The translations under genes were made by a program, and so were the position numbers. The notes below the pieces were generated by a model. The model was not told the origin of the DNA. It worked only from the letters and a program-made list of their open reading frames with translations, and ran no database searches. From NCBI GenBank assembly GCA_016708765.1, contig JADJFD010000003.1:1-64000 (forward strand): DNA of 64,000 bases. Reading direction: 5' to 3'. Origin of the DNA: Chitinophagaceae bacterium (GTDB taxonomy: Bacteria; Bacteroidota; Bacteroidia; Chitinophagales; Chitinophagaceae). Of the stretch, positions 10,148 through 20,583 are shown one piece after another. The first letter of the stretch is position 1, and every line of letters begins with the position of its first letter.

Positions 10148-11360
10148 TCATTTTCCTATACAACCGATTTTTCGACCCGTTGATTCAATCCAATTTCTGG
10201 TTATACATCAATAATTTTTAAATGATCCGGAGAATCCTTATGAATTGCAACTTATTACATATGTGGATAAACGTTTTACGCTTTCAGATGAACAACAGTA
10301 GTTGGTGGATGAGTGGATAGCAAAAGGTTTGAAATGGAAAAAACTTTATTGGCATCCAGGGCAAGGAATGGTCAATAAGGCAAGGGATATAATCTCCGGC
10401 TTTTTTGCAGTAATGGGTTTGCGTTTCAAAGGATACAGGCATATTGTTACATTGGCATCTGTGGCTGGAAGTTTTGGTTATATGTATGCAGTTATATTAC
10501 GAATGAGATTATTCCTTTATCAGTATGAACCACATAGTGAATATGCAATAGATAATAAGATGTGGCCTGCCAACAGTAAGCAATTCAAAATATCGCATTA
10601 CCTCGAAAGAAAGTCTGCTCATTTTGCTACTGTGATTGCCTCCGGTACTCGTTTTATGGAAGAAAGGTTAAAACTGGAATGGAAAGTAAAGGGTGCTTTT
10701 GTAAAAAATTTCAACTGTAGCTAACCAGGATAAGTTTACTTTTTCGCAAGCAGACAGAGACGAAACTCGAAAAGATTAGGCATATCAGATGATAAATGGG
10801 TATTGTTTTATCCCGGGAAGTTTGGTGATCTGTACTATCGGGAAGAAACGGCTTTTATGTACAAATGGTTACGGGAACAGGAACCCAAATTGCACTTTCT
10901 GATTGTAACACCGCATACCGATGAAGAGGTAAAAGCATTATTTGATCAAGCGGAAGTACTACCCGAATATTACACCATAGCTCACTCAGGTTATGAAGAC
11001 ATTCATAAATATTATACAGCAGCTGATTTTGCTGTAATAGCTGTACCACCCGGGCCTTCCAAAAAATTCATATCTAATATTAAAGTGGGTGAATATTTAT
11101 GTGCAGGCCTTCCTTTTCTGATAACAAGAGGTATATCTGAAGATTATTGGTATGCAGAAAATAAAAATGTAGGTGTAGTGGTAGATGATTTTAAAGAAGA
11201 GTTTGTAAAGAAAGCCTGGCCACAGATGAAAGAATATTTTGAAATGGATAAAGAAAAACTGAGAAAACATTGCAGAGAAATCGGGATCGATTACCGCGGA
11301 TTTGATAAGCTGAATGCACAGTTCAGACTGGCCATGAGCATCCTGGTTGGTAAAAAATAA
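10128..11360 (+). CDS. Glycosyltransferase (GT4-like), in-frame stop and frameshifts
   Basis: Reconstructed from ATG 10128. After a shift in the A-run at about 10140 the reading is VIIFLYNRFFDPLIQSNFWL. Another shift near 10218 and a TAG at 10299 (Q-Q-stop-LVDEW, one base away from Lys AAG) follow. A long clean stretch (WHPGQGMVNKARDIISG, HYLERKSAHFATVIASGT) then runs to shifts near 10715 and 10765. The final 185 codons hold KWVLFYPGKFGDLYYREE, HKYYTAADFAVIAVPPGPS and VGEYLCAGLPFLIT, a GT-B C-terminal domain. Repaired length is about 410 residues. The gene is the most heavily broken in the window after wlbC. Confidence 0.6.
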
Positions 11361-11445
11361 TAATAGTTCCTTCTCTTTTATGAAGTGCATAATTAATAAA
11401 GAACGGACTTGTTTAGACAACGCAAAGAATAGTAAAAAATAAATA

Positions 11446-12455
11446 ATGATAGCAGACCTTAATAACCAGTCAGTATTGGTAACCGGAGGAACCGGCTCTT
11501 TTGGAAAAGCATTTGTACAATCTGTATTGGAGCATTCTCCAAACGTAAAAAGATTGGTAATTGTAAGCCGGATGAGCAAAAACATCATGAAATGATGACT
11601 GATCTTTCACCTGTGACCTACCCTGCATTGGAATACCGGTTAGGCGATGTAAGAGATAGAAACAGAATGATTGAACTGTTTCGTGGAATAGATATTGTCG
11701 TTCATTCAGCAGCTATGAAACATGTGCCTGCATCAGAAATGAACCCGATGGAATGTGTAAAGACCAATATTATCGGATCGCAAAATGTGATAGACGCCGC
11801 AATGGCCAATGATGTGAAAATTGTAGTGGCATTATCAACAGATAAAGCATCTTCGCCTTCAAACTTTTATGGGGCTTCAAAACTTTGCCTGGAAAAACTA
11901 TTCACCTATGCAGATTCTCAGAAAAGAGAAAAGAATATTCGTTTTACAGTAGTCAGGTATGCCAATGTATTCGGTTCGAAAGGGTCTGTGATACCACTTT
12001 TTTTAAAAAAGAAATCACAGGGGTGGTTGCCGGTTACTGATCCGGAAATGACAAGGTTCAGTATTACAATGGATGATGCACTTGATCTTGTATATTATGG
12101 AATTGCAAATGGATGGGGAGGCGAAATAATTCTGCCAATATCTTCTTCCTACAAAGTAGGCGATGTGGCCACAGCTGTTGCCCCGGATGCGGAGCAGCGT
12201 ATCATTGGTGCAAGAGCTGGAGAAAAAATGCATGAGTCCATGTTTACCGAAATTGATGCACCGAATACGGCTCAGCGAGATAAATATTATATCATTTGTC
12301 CAATTACAGGTACCGCTGCCTGGAACAGGAATGATTATTGTGTAAAGACCGGCGCAAAACAAGTACCCGACGGCTTTATATATAGCTCGGAAAAAAATAA
12401 AAGCTGGTTAACGGTTGATGCTATAAGAGTATTATTATCCAAGACCGGTAATTAA
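11446..12455 (+). CDS. UDP-GlcNAc 4,6-dehydratase (PseB/CapD-type SDR), one frameshift
   Basis: Extended SDR with LVTGGTGSFGKAFVQSVL at the N terminus, SAAMKHVPASEMNPMECVKT, then the active-site set LSTDKASSPSNFYGASK (Asp-Lys next to Ser/Thr and YxxxK), RYANVFGSKGSVIPLF and MTRFSITMDDALDL. These are hallmarks of the inverting 4,6-dehydratase 5-epimerases (PseB, WbjB, CapE), which start the routes to pseudaminic acid, FucNAc and related 6-deoxy amino sugars. A shift near 11570 lies before DEQKHHEMM. Repaired length is about 336 residues. No PseC or PseI homologue follows here, so the 6-deoxy product is not identified. Confidence 0.8.
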
Positions 12456-12466
12456 ATTGAAAACTT

Positions 12467-13287
12467 TTGAATAGCAGTATAATACCGTTGATATCTGTAA
12501 TAATGCCTGCTTATAATGTATCCTTTTATATTGCAGATAGCATTCAATCGGTAATAGATCAGACTTATTCCAATTGGGAACTCCTTATAATAAATGATGG
12601 AAGCACTGATAACACGGCTGAGGTTGTAAAGAATTTTTCCGATCCACGAATCAGGTATTTTGAAAAAGAAAATGGCGGCGTAAGTTCTGCCCGCAATGTA
12701 GGGCTGGATGAGATGCGAGGAGATTTTTTTTGCTTTCTGGATGCGGATGATCAGTTGCCGGATTATAGCCTGGCTGTGAGAGGCTCCCGTATGAAGGAGC
12801 AACCCGAAATAGATATAATGGACGGGGAGTAATGATTATGGATGGAAAAATGGATGAGGTGAATAATGTGTATTGGCCTTCGCATACTGGCTTAATTGCC
12901 AACCTTTTTATAAGAGTAGATGATAATTTTTTTTTTGGTCCTAACCTCATGATACGAAACAAGAATATTTCTTGTCGGTTTAATGAAGGAATGACACATC
13001 TTGAAGATCTCTGGTTCTATACAGAGTTGGCCTGGAAGGGGAATCTGAAATATGATCATATCAGCGATGTGGTCTATCACTACAGGCGACATGATAGTTC
13101 TGCGATGTCAAACCTTAAGGGGATTGATAACGGCTTTAAGGAATATTATAAGAATGTAAGTGAGCTGCCCGGTGTTACCATTTCACAATTAAATTATTTA
13201 AAACGAAGAATCAGGAAAATACTTTTTCGTTCTTTTTTAAAAAGGGGGAATGTTTTTAAAGCCATCACTATTTTAAAAAAATACTAA
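12467..13287 (+). CDS. Glycosyltransferase family 2, one frameshift
   Basis: GT-A fold enzyme. LISVIMPAYNVSFYIADSIQ and QTYSNWELLIINDGSTDNTA form the nucleotide-binding start, NGGVSSARNVGLDEM follows, and FFCFLDADDQ supplies the DxD motif. A shift near 12828 leads into the C-terminal half, which has NEGMTHLEDLWFYTELAWKG (the ED acceptor-side motif) and VYHYRRHDSSAM. The start is TTG at 12467; no in-frame ATG lies before the ISVIMPAYN core, so either TTG is used or the start codon is damaged. Repaired length is about 273 residues. It lies 11 bases after the dehydratase gene. Confidence 0.8.
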
Positions 13288-13337
13288 CCGATGCTATTCA
13301 CGAAATTTGTGCTAAGTAGAAATTTTTAAAAAAATAA

Positions 13338-14190
13338 ATGATAAAACTTTTTATAAAAATTCTCTATAAGATCAGATTGCTTAAGTATTTTAATTTAACT
13401 ACCAGAATTAAAGTAAATAGAGGCTCGTATAAAATTCCAGTTATCAATGAACTGGGATTAGATAATCTTGCACTTTCTGAGTTATGGATGAGTAGCATAC
13501 TAGAAAAGATTATTGCTATAAAAGATGGAACTTTTATTGATATTGGAGTTAATACAGGACAAACACTGTTAAAAGTCAAATCACTAAAGCCTGATATAAA
13601 ATATATTGGCTTTGAGCCTAATCCTAATTGTGTGTTCTATGCGCAACAATTAATAAGTATAAATAAAATTGAAAATACTACATTATACCCGGTAGGAGTT
13701 GCTGAGGTTACCAAATTAGTTGAATTAAATTTTTTCACTAATGAAAGTACTGATGCTTCCGCTACAATAATAGCTGATTTTAGGCCAGGTAGCAAAATTT
13801 ACCGTAAAGAGATAATCCCTTGTTTTGAATTCAAAGATATCAGTCAGGATAATTTTGGCATTATTAGTTGCATAAAAATTGATGTAGAAGGAATTGGAAG
13901 TTATTAAGGGACTCAAGGAAATAATAGTTAAAGACAAACCTTTTGTATTGATTGAGATATTACCTGTTTATGAAATTTTAAACAAGGATCGAATGGAACG
14001 ACAAACGGCTCTTGAAGAAATATTGAATTCCATAGATTACAAGCTGTTTCGAATTCACAAAAAAAATGATACAGAGGTTTCATTACTTGAATTGATAGAA
14101 GCAATTGGTGTACATTCAAATATTGAGTGGTGTGACTATATTTTATGTCACGAGTCAATGTTGTCTACACTTTCTGTAATAAAATTTTAA
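13338..14190 (+). CDS. FkbM family methyltransferase (copy 1), one frameshift
   Basis: SAM-dependent methyltransferase. The SAM site is GTFIDIGVNTGQTLL, followed by YIGFEPNPNCVFYAQQL and the downstream ISCIKIDVEG that is typical of the FkbM domain. The frame breaks near 13892, just after DVEG, and continues with LEVIKGLKEIIVKDKPFVLI. Repaired length is about 284 residues. FkbM-domain proteins in polysaccharide loci usually O-methylate sugar hydroxyls. This is the first of four FkbM genes between 13.3 and 22.5 kb. The 164 bases after it are AT-rich and I see no gene there. Confidence 0.8.
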
Positions 14191-14354
14191 GAAATAACTA
14201 GAATCTGATCTTATTTACGAAATAAAGTAAGTTAGAAGTTGATTATAAATATTGCATGATTCTGAATATTTGTAAAATTCAATTAAGTAACGATAAAGCA
14301 ACAGTTATAAATAATCAGAAACATAATAAAAAAATGAAATAAAAAGAATTGGCT

Positions 14355-15125
14355 ATGCTGTTAGAGTACATAAAAAATTCAAAATTTTGGATTCGATTCC
14401 AACGGACTAATCTTTATCAAAAATTTCGTAACCCTATAGGTTTTCATAATCAGAAAAAAGAAGAAAGATTTTATAAATCATTTTTTTTGACTCGGAAGAT
14501 AAAGCTGGTCTTTGATATTGGTGCCAATGTGGGAGACAGGACTACAATTTTTTCCAAATTAGCAGATAAAGTCATTGCATTTGAACCTTCAAGAAAAACG
14601 TATGAAAGATTAGAAAAGAGGTTTAGTTCAAGTAGGATAATTATGCAAAATATTGCTGTGGGACCAAGTGACGGTGAGGTTGATTTTTTTGAAGTGAAAG
14701 ATATGCACCCTTATAGTTCCGCCAGTGAAAAACACATTCAAACAACTCTTATAAACAGGGAAAATTACGGGGGAGATATTATTAAGAGAAAAGTTAAAGT
14801 TAGTACGTTGGATTCCTTGATTAAAGAGTTTGGAACACCCGACTATATTAAAATTGATGTAGAAGGGTATGAGTTGGATGTAATAAAAGGCCTAACAAAA
14901 ATTATTTCGATTATAAGTATTGAAGCAAATTTGCCCGAGTTTTTGGATGAGACATGTGAGTCAATAAGAATTATTGATAATCTGGCGCCAGGCAGATATA
15001 AATATAATATTGCGAAAGCTGAAGGATTTTACTTTGAAGAATTTATTGAAATGACAGTGATGTTGGATTTCTTAAGTAAAACTGATATTAGTTATATGGA
15101 AATTTATGCGAAATTAAACACTTAG
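14355..15125 (+). CDS. FkbM family methyltransferase (copy 2)
   Basis: Intact 256-residue SAM-dependent methyltransferase. LVFDIGANVGDRTTIFSKLA is the SAM-binding loop, VIAFEPSRKTYERLEKRF carries the acidic ribose-binding end, and PDYIKIDVEGYELDVIKGL is the FkbM signature. ATG 14355 is used; a TTG two codons upstream is less likely. Its N-terminal stretch (SKFWIRFQRTNLYQKFRNP) differs from that of copy 1, so the copies probably act on different sugars. It is followed 37 bases later by a glycosyltransferase gene on the same strand. Confidence 0.85.
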   Translation: MLLEYIKNSKFWIRFQRTNLYQKFRNPIGFHNQKKEERFYKSFFLTRKIKLVFDIGANVGDRTTIFSKLADKVIAFEPSRKTYERLEKRFSSSRIIMQNIAVGPSDGEVDFFEVKDMHPYSSASEKHIQTTLINRENYGGDIIKRKVKVSTLDSLIKEFGTPDYIKIDVEGYELDVIKGLTKIISIISIEANLPEFLDETCESIRIIDNLAPGRYKYNIAKAEGFYFEEFIEMTVMLDFLSKTDISYMEIYAKLNT

Positions 15126-15162
15126 TATTCAAGCGATTTAAACCACGACTAACACCATTATC

Positions 15163-16386
15163 ATGTCAGTTTTATTTGTAAGTATAGCATTCCCGCCAAA
15201 GTTTGATTCTGAAGGGTTACAAGTGGCTAAGTATTTTAAGTACTTAAGTAAAGAATGTAATGAAAATAATTTACCAATAGACGTTGTAACATCAGCTATA
15301 CCTACCTTGTTTATGCCTGAGGATGGTTCTTTAAAAGCGGCTGATACTGGGTATCGGCAAAAAATAGAGATCGTAATTAGGGAGAACAAGTATAGGAATT
15401 TTGTATTCCGGAAAATTGCTCCACAATTGATTGATAGGCCAGACTCCAAGTTTAATTTCTTTCAGCAATGGAAAAAAGTCGTAAGCGAACTGAAAGAAAA
15501 ACCGTCAGCGATTTATTCTAGGTCTTTTCCAACAAGTTCAGCAGTAATGGCAATGAAGTTGAAAGAATTTTATAAGGTACCGTGGGTGATGCATCTAAGT
15601 GATCCATGGGTGGATGACCCGACAAATAAATTATATGGCAAAGCTTTGGAAATAAACAAGGAGCTTGAAAGTAAGTGTTTTGAAGCTGCGGATAAAATCT
15701 GTCTAACCTCCGATCAAACTATTGATTTTTATGCTGCAAAATATCCTCAATATAAAAATAAGTTTGAGTTTTTTCCAAATGTATATGACCATGTCGATAT
15801 TCCCGAAAAATCAGCTAACCCTGTCAATCAAAAATTGAGGGCAGTATATACAGGAGGAATGGCTGGAGTTCGTTCACCAGAGCCATTGTTAAAAGCAATT
15901 TTACAATTACCAGAAGACGCAAGAAGCAAACTCGAAGTTATTTTTTCAGGATTTGCAGATAGAAATAATACTGCGATTTTTGATAAGTATAAAGATAATT
16001 GTATCAGGTTTATTGGAAGCAAAGGAACTTATAAAGAAGCAATACAATTACAACAAACTGCTGATGTATTATTGCTGATAGATTTTCCTATTAAAGAAAA
16101 GAAGTTAAGAATGTTCTTTTTGTCAAAGCTTTTAGATTATATGATTGCCGGCCGTTATATTGTTGCTACTAGTGGCGAGGGGAGTGCCTGCAGACAGATT
16201 ATTGATGGGAAATTGGGAAAGTGTTTTGCAGAAGACGAAACTGAAGAATTAAAGAATCATTTTTTATTCTTGCTTGATAAATTTGAAAAAGAACCAACCT
16301 TTTTTCTAATAGATGGAATCGATCCGATTTATTATGCTAAGTATAATGCCAAGAGGCTGCTTCATTTATTTAATGAATTTATTTAA
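15163..16386 (+). CDS. Glycosyltransferase (GT4-like)
   Basis: Intact 407-residue GT-B protein. N-terminal SVLFVSIAFPPKFDSEGLQV is typical of GT4 enzymes that bind a lipid-linked acceptor, with PWVMHLSDPWVDDPTNKLYG in the middle of the first domain. The second domain begins at KLRAVYTGGMAGVRSPEPLL and ends with KLLDYMIAGRYIVATSGEGS, the donor-binding region in place of the usual E-x7-E. It is one of the few unbroken genes in this part of the window. Its donor sugar is unknown. About 107 AT-rich bases separate it from hisH, with nothing recognisable in them. Confidence 0.75.
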   Translation: MSVLFVSIAFPPKFDSEGLQVAKYFKYLSKECNENNLPIDVVTSAIPTLFMPEDGSLKAADTGYRQKIEIVIRENKYRNFVFRKIAPQLIDRPDSKFNFFQQWKKVVSELKEKPSAIYSRSFPTSSAVMAMKLKEFYKVPWVMHLSDPWVDDPTNKLYGKALEINKELESKCFEAADKICLTSDQTIDFYAAKYPQYKNKFEFFPNVYDHVDIPEKSANPVNQKLRAVYTGGMAGVRSPEPLLKAILQLPEDARSKLEVIFSGFADRNNTAIFDKYKDNCIRFIGSKGTYKEAIQLQQTADVLLLIDFPIKEKKLRMFFLSKLLDYMIAGRYIVATSGEGSACRQIIDGKLGKCFAEDETEELKNHFLFLLDKFEKEPTFFLIDGIDPIYYAKYNAKRLLHLFNEFI

Positions 16387-16493
16387 TTAGACACAATATA
16401 TTGGCTTTGATAAGTATAATCGGGCTGTTCCATTTTAAAGCAAGAATAAATTATTGCTTCGTAGCTAAAAAATAGCTAGTCTTATAAAGATAT

Positions 16494-17118
16494 ATGAAAA
16501 GTGATATTGTGATAGTAGATTATGGGATGGGGAATTTATATTCCATTTTAAAAGTGATAGAAAGATTGGGGTATGCTTGTAAAGTAACCGGCGACTTTAC
16601 TGAAATCAGGAAATGCATCAAAAATTATTCTTCCCGGTGTTGGCCATTTTGGTAAAGCAATGGATAACCTGAGGCAGGCAAATCTTGTTGATGAATTGAA
16701 TGAAACAGTTTTAGTAAAAAAAACTCCCGTTTTAGGTATTTGCCTGGGTATGCAATTGATGGCTACACATAGCCAAGAAGGAGATTCAACCGGTTTAAAT
16801 TGGATCGATGCAGAAGTAGTAAAATTCAACATGCAAAAACCTGAAATATATAAAGTGCCACATGTAGGCCGGAATACGTTGTCGCAGGAAAAGGAAAATT
16901 CTTTTTTGCTAAAAGAAATAAATCCTGATGATAAATTTTACTTTGTTCATTCGTTCCATTTTTCTGCCAATGACACATCGGATATATTATCCCAAACTAA
17001 CTATGAGTATTCCTTCGTATCAGCTGTACAGAAGGAAAATATCACAGGTGTACAGTTCCATCCTGAAAAAAGTCATAAAGCCGGGGAACAAATGGTAAGC
17101 AATTTTTTAAAGAATTAA
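16494..17118 (+). CDS. hisH: HisH-like glutamine amidotransferase of polysaccharide locus (HisH2), one frameshift
   Basis: Class I glutaminase subunit. IVIVDYGMGNLYSILKVIER is the N-terminal signature, then ILPGVGHFGKAMDNL, the nucleophile elbow VLGICLGMQLM (Cys), FVHSFHF and the His-Glu pair FHPEKS. One base too many near 16610 (AGGAAATGC) breaks the frame early. Repaired length is about 207 residues, normal for HisH. In P. aeruginosa O5, HisH2 and HisF2 supply ammonia to WbpG, which turns an acetamido group into an acetamidino group. The order hisH-hisF-wbpG here is the same idea, so histidine synthesis is unlikely to be the role. Confidence 0.85.
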
Positions 17119-17120
17119 GT

Positions 17121-17891
17121 ATGTTTAGCCCACGGATAATTCCGGTACTTCTATATAGCAATCAAGGATTGGTTAAATCTGTAAAGTTTAAAGACTATAC
17201 TTATATCGGTGATCCCATCAACGCCGTACGGATTTTTAATGATTGTGTAACAGACGAGATTGTAATCCTGGATATCAACGCTTCAAGGAACAAAAGTACG
17301 ATTGATCTTCAATTGGTAAAAGAAGTTGGTGAAGAGGCTAATATGCCTTTTTCAGTTGGTGGCGGAATTGATTCCATCCCCAAAATTTATGAATTGCTAA
17401 AAGGCGGAGCGGAGAAAGTAATTATCAATTCAGCAGCTCTTAGAAATATAAATATTGTGAAAGAAGCCGCCAATTATTTTGGCTCATCTACCATTACCGT
17501 TTGCATTGATATTAAAAAGAATTTCCTCGGGAAATATCAGGTGTATTCGCATAAGGATAAAAAAATGCTTGGAATAGATTACTTTGATTATGTGAGGCAA
17601 ATAGAGGATTCCGGTGCAGGTGAAATAATTATCCAAAGTGTTGATCAAGATGGAATGATGAAGGGCTATGATGAGAAACTATACCAGACGCTATCTAAAT
17701 CAATCAACATCCCGATTATTGCACTGGGAGGTGCCGGGAGTATTGCAGACATGGAAAATCTATGGAACAACAGTTCTGTAAATAGTTTTTCAGCCGGAAG
17801 CATTTTCGTTTACTATGGAAAAATGAAAGGTGTATTAATAAATTATCCAAACAGAAATAAAAATGAGTTCGAACGGAAGTTTAAGCAATAA
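17121..17891 (+). CDS. hisF: HisF-like cyclase/ammonia-channel subunit (HisF2)
   Basis: Intact 256-residue (beta/alpha)8 barrel. RIIPVLLYSNQGLVKSVKFK replaces the RIIPCLDVxxGRVVKG of true HisF. The barrel has VSVGGGID-like FSVGGGIDSIPKIYELLKGG, INSAALRN, CIDIKK, GAGEIIIQSVDQDGMMKGYD and IIALGGAGSIADMENL. This LLYSNQGLVK variant is what is seen in surface-polysaccharide HisF homologues. It starts two bases after the hisH stop and overlaps wbpG by 29 bases, pointing to one complex. It should channel ammonia from HisH2 to the WbpG amidotransferase rather than make imidazole glycerol phosphate. Confidence 0.87.
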   Translation: MFSPRIIPVLLYSNQGLVKSVKFKDYTYIGDPINAVRIFNDCVTDEIVILDINASRNKSTIDLQLVKEVGEEANMPFSVGGGIDSIPKIYELLKGGAEKVIINSAALRNINIVKEAANYFGSSTITVCIDIKKNFLGKYQVYSHKDKKMLGIDYFDYVRQIEDSGAGEIIIQSVDQDGMMKGYDEKLYQTLSKSINIPIIALGGAGSIADMENLWNNSSVNSFSAGSIFVYYGKMKGVLINYPNRNKNEFERKFKQ

Positions 17892-19010
17892 AAGAGAATA
17901 CCAGATGTGTACCCGTTGTATTATGGATACTTCAGATCCTGATATACAATTTGATGAACAGGGAATATGTAATCATTGTACCAGTTTTATAGACAGGCTA
18001 CAAAGCCGCCAATATGTAAAAGGTGAATCAGAGGCAATCTGGAGTCATTATGTAGAAGTAATAAAACAGCATGGCAAAGGAAAGCAGTATGATTGTATTG
18101 TTGGAATAAGCGGTGGAGTGGATAGCTGTTATACTGCTTACTTGTGTAAAAAACATGGTTTAAGGGCATTGCTGATCCATATGGATAATGGCTGGGACAC
18201 TGAGATTGCTGTGAACAATATTATTACACTGGCGAAGGAGCTGGATTTCGATTATATGAGCTATGTGCTGGATTGGGAAGAGTTTAAAAATATACAACTA
18301 GCCTATTTAAAAGCTTCTACAGTAGATCTTGAAATGCCAACAGATATAGCAATACTAGCCAGTATTTATGAAGTGGCAGCAAAAAACAAAATCAAATACA
18401 TCATTTCCGGAGGAAATCTGTCTTCAGAAGGTATCCTTCCATTACATTGGGGTTATCATAGTTACAAGGACATGAAAATGTATAACCATATTGTAAGAAA
18501 ATATTCCAATATCAGCATTAAGAAAGTACCTGTAATTGGTTTACTTAAAGAGTCCTGGTACAGGTTCTTTTATAAGATTAAAACGCTTTATATTCTTAAC
18601 TATATCGACTTCAACAAGGATGTGGCAAAAAATACCTCATGGATAATTTGAACTGGAAAGATTATGGAGGTAAGCACCACGAATCAAAAATTACTGCTTT
18701 CTGGCAAGGTTATGTTATGTATGAAAAATTTGGCATTGATTATAGAAAAGCAATCTTTTCTTCACAAATTTGTTTACATCAGATAAGCAGGGAAGAGGCT
18801 CTGGAAAAATTAAAGGAGCAGCCATTTAATGACGAAAAAATTAAAGAAGACAAAAAATATATTGCCAAAAAATTTGGAATAACTGGTGAAGAACTTGAGC
18901 AATACCTGAAACTTCCTTCTAAGACTTATGTTGACTTTCCGAATAATAAGAAACTAATTGAGTTTTGTTATCGGTTATATAATAAACACTTGAATAGCAA
19001 AAGAGTTTAA
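17863..19010 (+). CDS. wbpG: N-acetyl sugar amidotransferase, WbpG-like, one frameshift
   Basis: ATP-PPi-loop amidotransferase. MCTRCIMDTSDPDIQFDEQG ending in ICNHCTSF gives the two zinc-type CxxC pairs; the ATP site is DCIVGISGGVDSCYTAYL (SGGVDS); KYIISGGNLSSEGILP is the second signature of the WbpG family. A base is missing near 18633, after which LMDNLNWKDYGGKHHESKIT carries on to 19010. Repaired length is about 382 residues, as expected. In P. aeruginosa the enzyme converts the 3-acetamido of UDP-ManNAc3NAcA to acetamidino using ammonia from HisH2/HisF2. The wlbABC genes upstream would provide the matching diacetamido-uronic acid. Confidence 0.87.
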
Positions 19011-19024
19011 ATCACTTTTTCGAT

Positions 19025-19797
19025 ATGGAAATACATGTTATTAATCTCAAAGAGGCTGTTGATAGAAGAAAGTCTATAGAAAGTCAGCTTCAAAAACTTC
19101 AGCTTAGCTATAAAATATTTGATGCAGTACGAGGATCAGCATTAAGCGAAAAGGAGCTTAACGAATTGGTTGATATGGATGAGGTAAGAAAATACCCGAA
19201 TTGGTTAACACCCAATATGCTGGGATGCTCGTTAAGTCATATGGGAGTATACAAACAAATGTGTATTTCAAAAGAAGAATGGCACTTTGTGTTGGAGGAT
19301 GATGTTGTGATTGATAAAGACCTCGAAAATATATTAACCCATATCGAAAAAAATGGAGATTCTTTTAAGGATCATCTTGTTATGCTTTATGGCGTCTCTT
19401 ATAATTCTATCATTGAGCTGTCTCGTACTCCAATCACAGAAGTAAGCGGTAAAGGTATTTATAAGCTGGAGAGCCCAAGGATTGGCAGTACCGGAGCATA
19501 TGTTATGCACCGGGATACTGCTAAACGCCTTGTTGAAAAAAATGAGAAAATAAAAGTAGCACCGGATACATGGCATTTCTTTCGTGAACAAAAGGCTTTG
19601 GATAATATTTATTGTGTTTACCCATTTGCTGCAAGACCTGGTTTTTTGAGTCTACCATTGGTTATATAAATAAAAAAAGTTTCGTTTTTAAAGTAAAGAA
19701 ATTGATCGAAAAGTATAAAGTCCCAGTATTATATTCCCTACTAAAACTGAATAGGAAAAGAATTTGGGAAGAAACAAGTCGTGTTGAATTTAAATGA
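19025..19797 (+). CDS. Glycosyltransferase family 25 (copy A), one frameshift
   Basis: GT25 enzyme (LPS galactosyl/glucosyltransferase type). IHVINLKEAVDRRKSIESQL is the family start, LGCSLSHMGVYKQM is the mid signature, WHFVLEDDVVIDKDL has the metal-binding ExDD, and IGSTGAYVMHRDTAKRLVE follows. In the T-run near 19645 one base seems missing (ARPGF then ESTIGYINKK in the next frame); the nearby remnant at 20576 keeps the expected TTTTCTT. Repaired length is about 257 residues. The 3' end shares a 79-base identical block with that remnant (19681-19759 and 20729-20807). Confidence 0.8.
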
Positions 19798-19815
19798 TAA
19801 ACCAACTCATTAGTT

Positions 19816-20583
19816 ATGCAAGCAAGAGGAGTATCCATTCTATCGGCCATTAACCGGAATGGTTTTTTTAGTACAATATACCAGGTCTTTATTCTGACTT
19901 TGATTAAACTGGGCATTAGAAAATCAATCAAGGTAAAAAACGTAGGCCAGGTATTTCTGAGAAAGAACACATCCGATATCTCTGTTTACCGGCAAATTTT
20001 TTTTGATGGTGAATATGATATTCATTTAAAGGAAGAGCCAAAAGTCATTGTAGACTAGGGTAGTAACATTGGTCTTTTTGCCTTGTTAATGCAATCCCGT
20101 TATCCCGGTGCTTTGATAATTTCGGTAGAACCTGATCCGGATAATTATAAGCAGTTGCAGAAAAATACATCAAAGTTCAAAAATATATTTGCATATAATA
20201 AGGCGATCTGGCATAAGAAAGAACTCCTGTCTTTAAGTGAAAAGAAAGCAGGTGCTGAGTGGTCTCAAAATGTAAACAGCATAACCAGTGAGGATAAGGA
20301 TCTGGAGAAAATAGAAAGTATAACTATTGATGATTTGATGAGTGACCATAAACTCCTGGAAATTGATCTTTTGAAAATTGATATTGAAGGAGCTGAAGCG
20401 GAGTTGTTTTCTGAAAACATTGAGTGGTTAAATAATGTAAAAGTAATGGCAATCGAACTTCATGATTTTATGAAGCTGAATTCCTCCAATAACTTTTTTT
20501 AAAGCTATGGCAAAATACCCTCATTTACACATTCAATAAGTGGGGAAAATATTATTATTAAGTTCGATAAAATGCCTAGTTGA
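19816..20583 (+). CDS. FkbM family methyltransferase (copy 3), in-frame stop and frameshifts
   Basis: The N-terminal part (MQARGVSILSAINRNGFFST) runs to VIVD, then TAG at 20056, then GSNIGLFALLMQSRYPGAL. The SAM loop DxGSNIG therefore contains the stop codon, probably a Cys, Leu or Gly codon changed by one or two bases. IISVEPDPDNYKQLQKN and LLKIDIEGAEAELFSENI complete the FkbM domain. Near 20495 an extra T and near 20520 a missing base are needed to reach a good C terminus (SFTHSISGENIIIKFDKMPS) ending at 20583. It sits between GT25 copy A and a GT25 remnant, and its last codons overlap the start of that remnant. Confidence 0.7.

Noticed and set aside
16494..17891. hisH and hisF as histidine biosynthesis genes
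   Set aside because: No other his genes are nearby, HisF has the LLYSNQGLVK variant, and wbpG overlaps hisF, as in polysaccharide amidotransferase sets.
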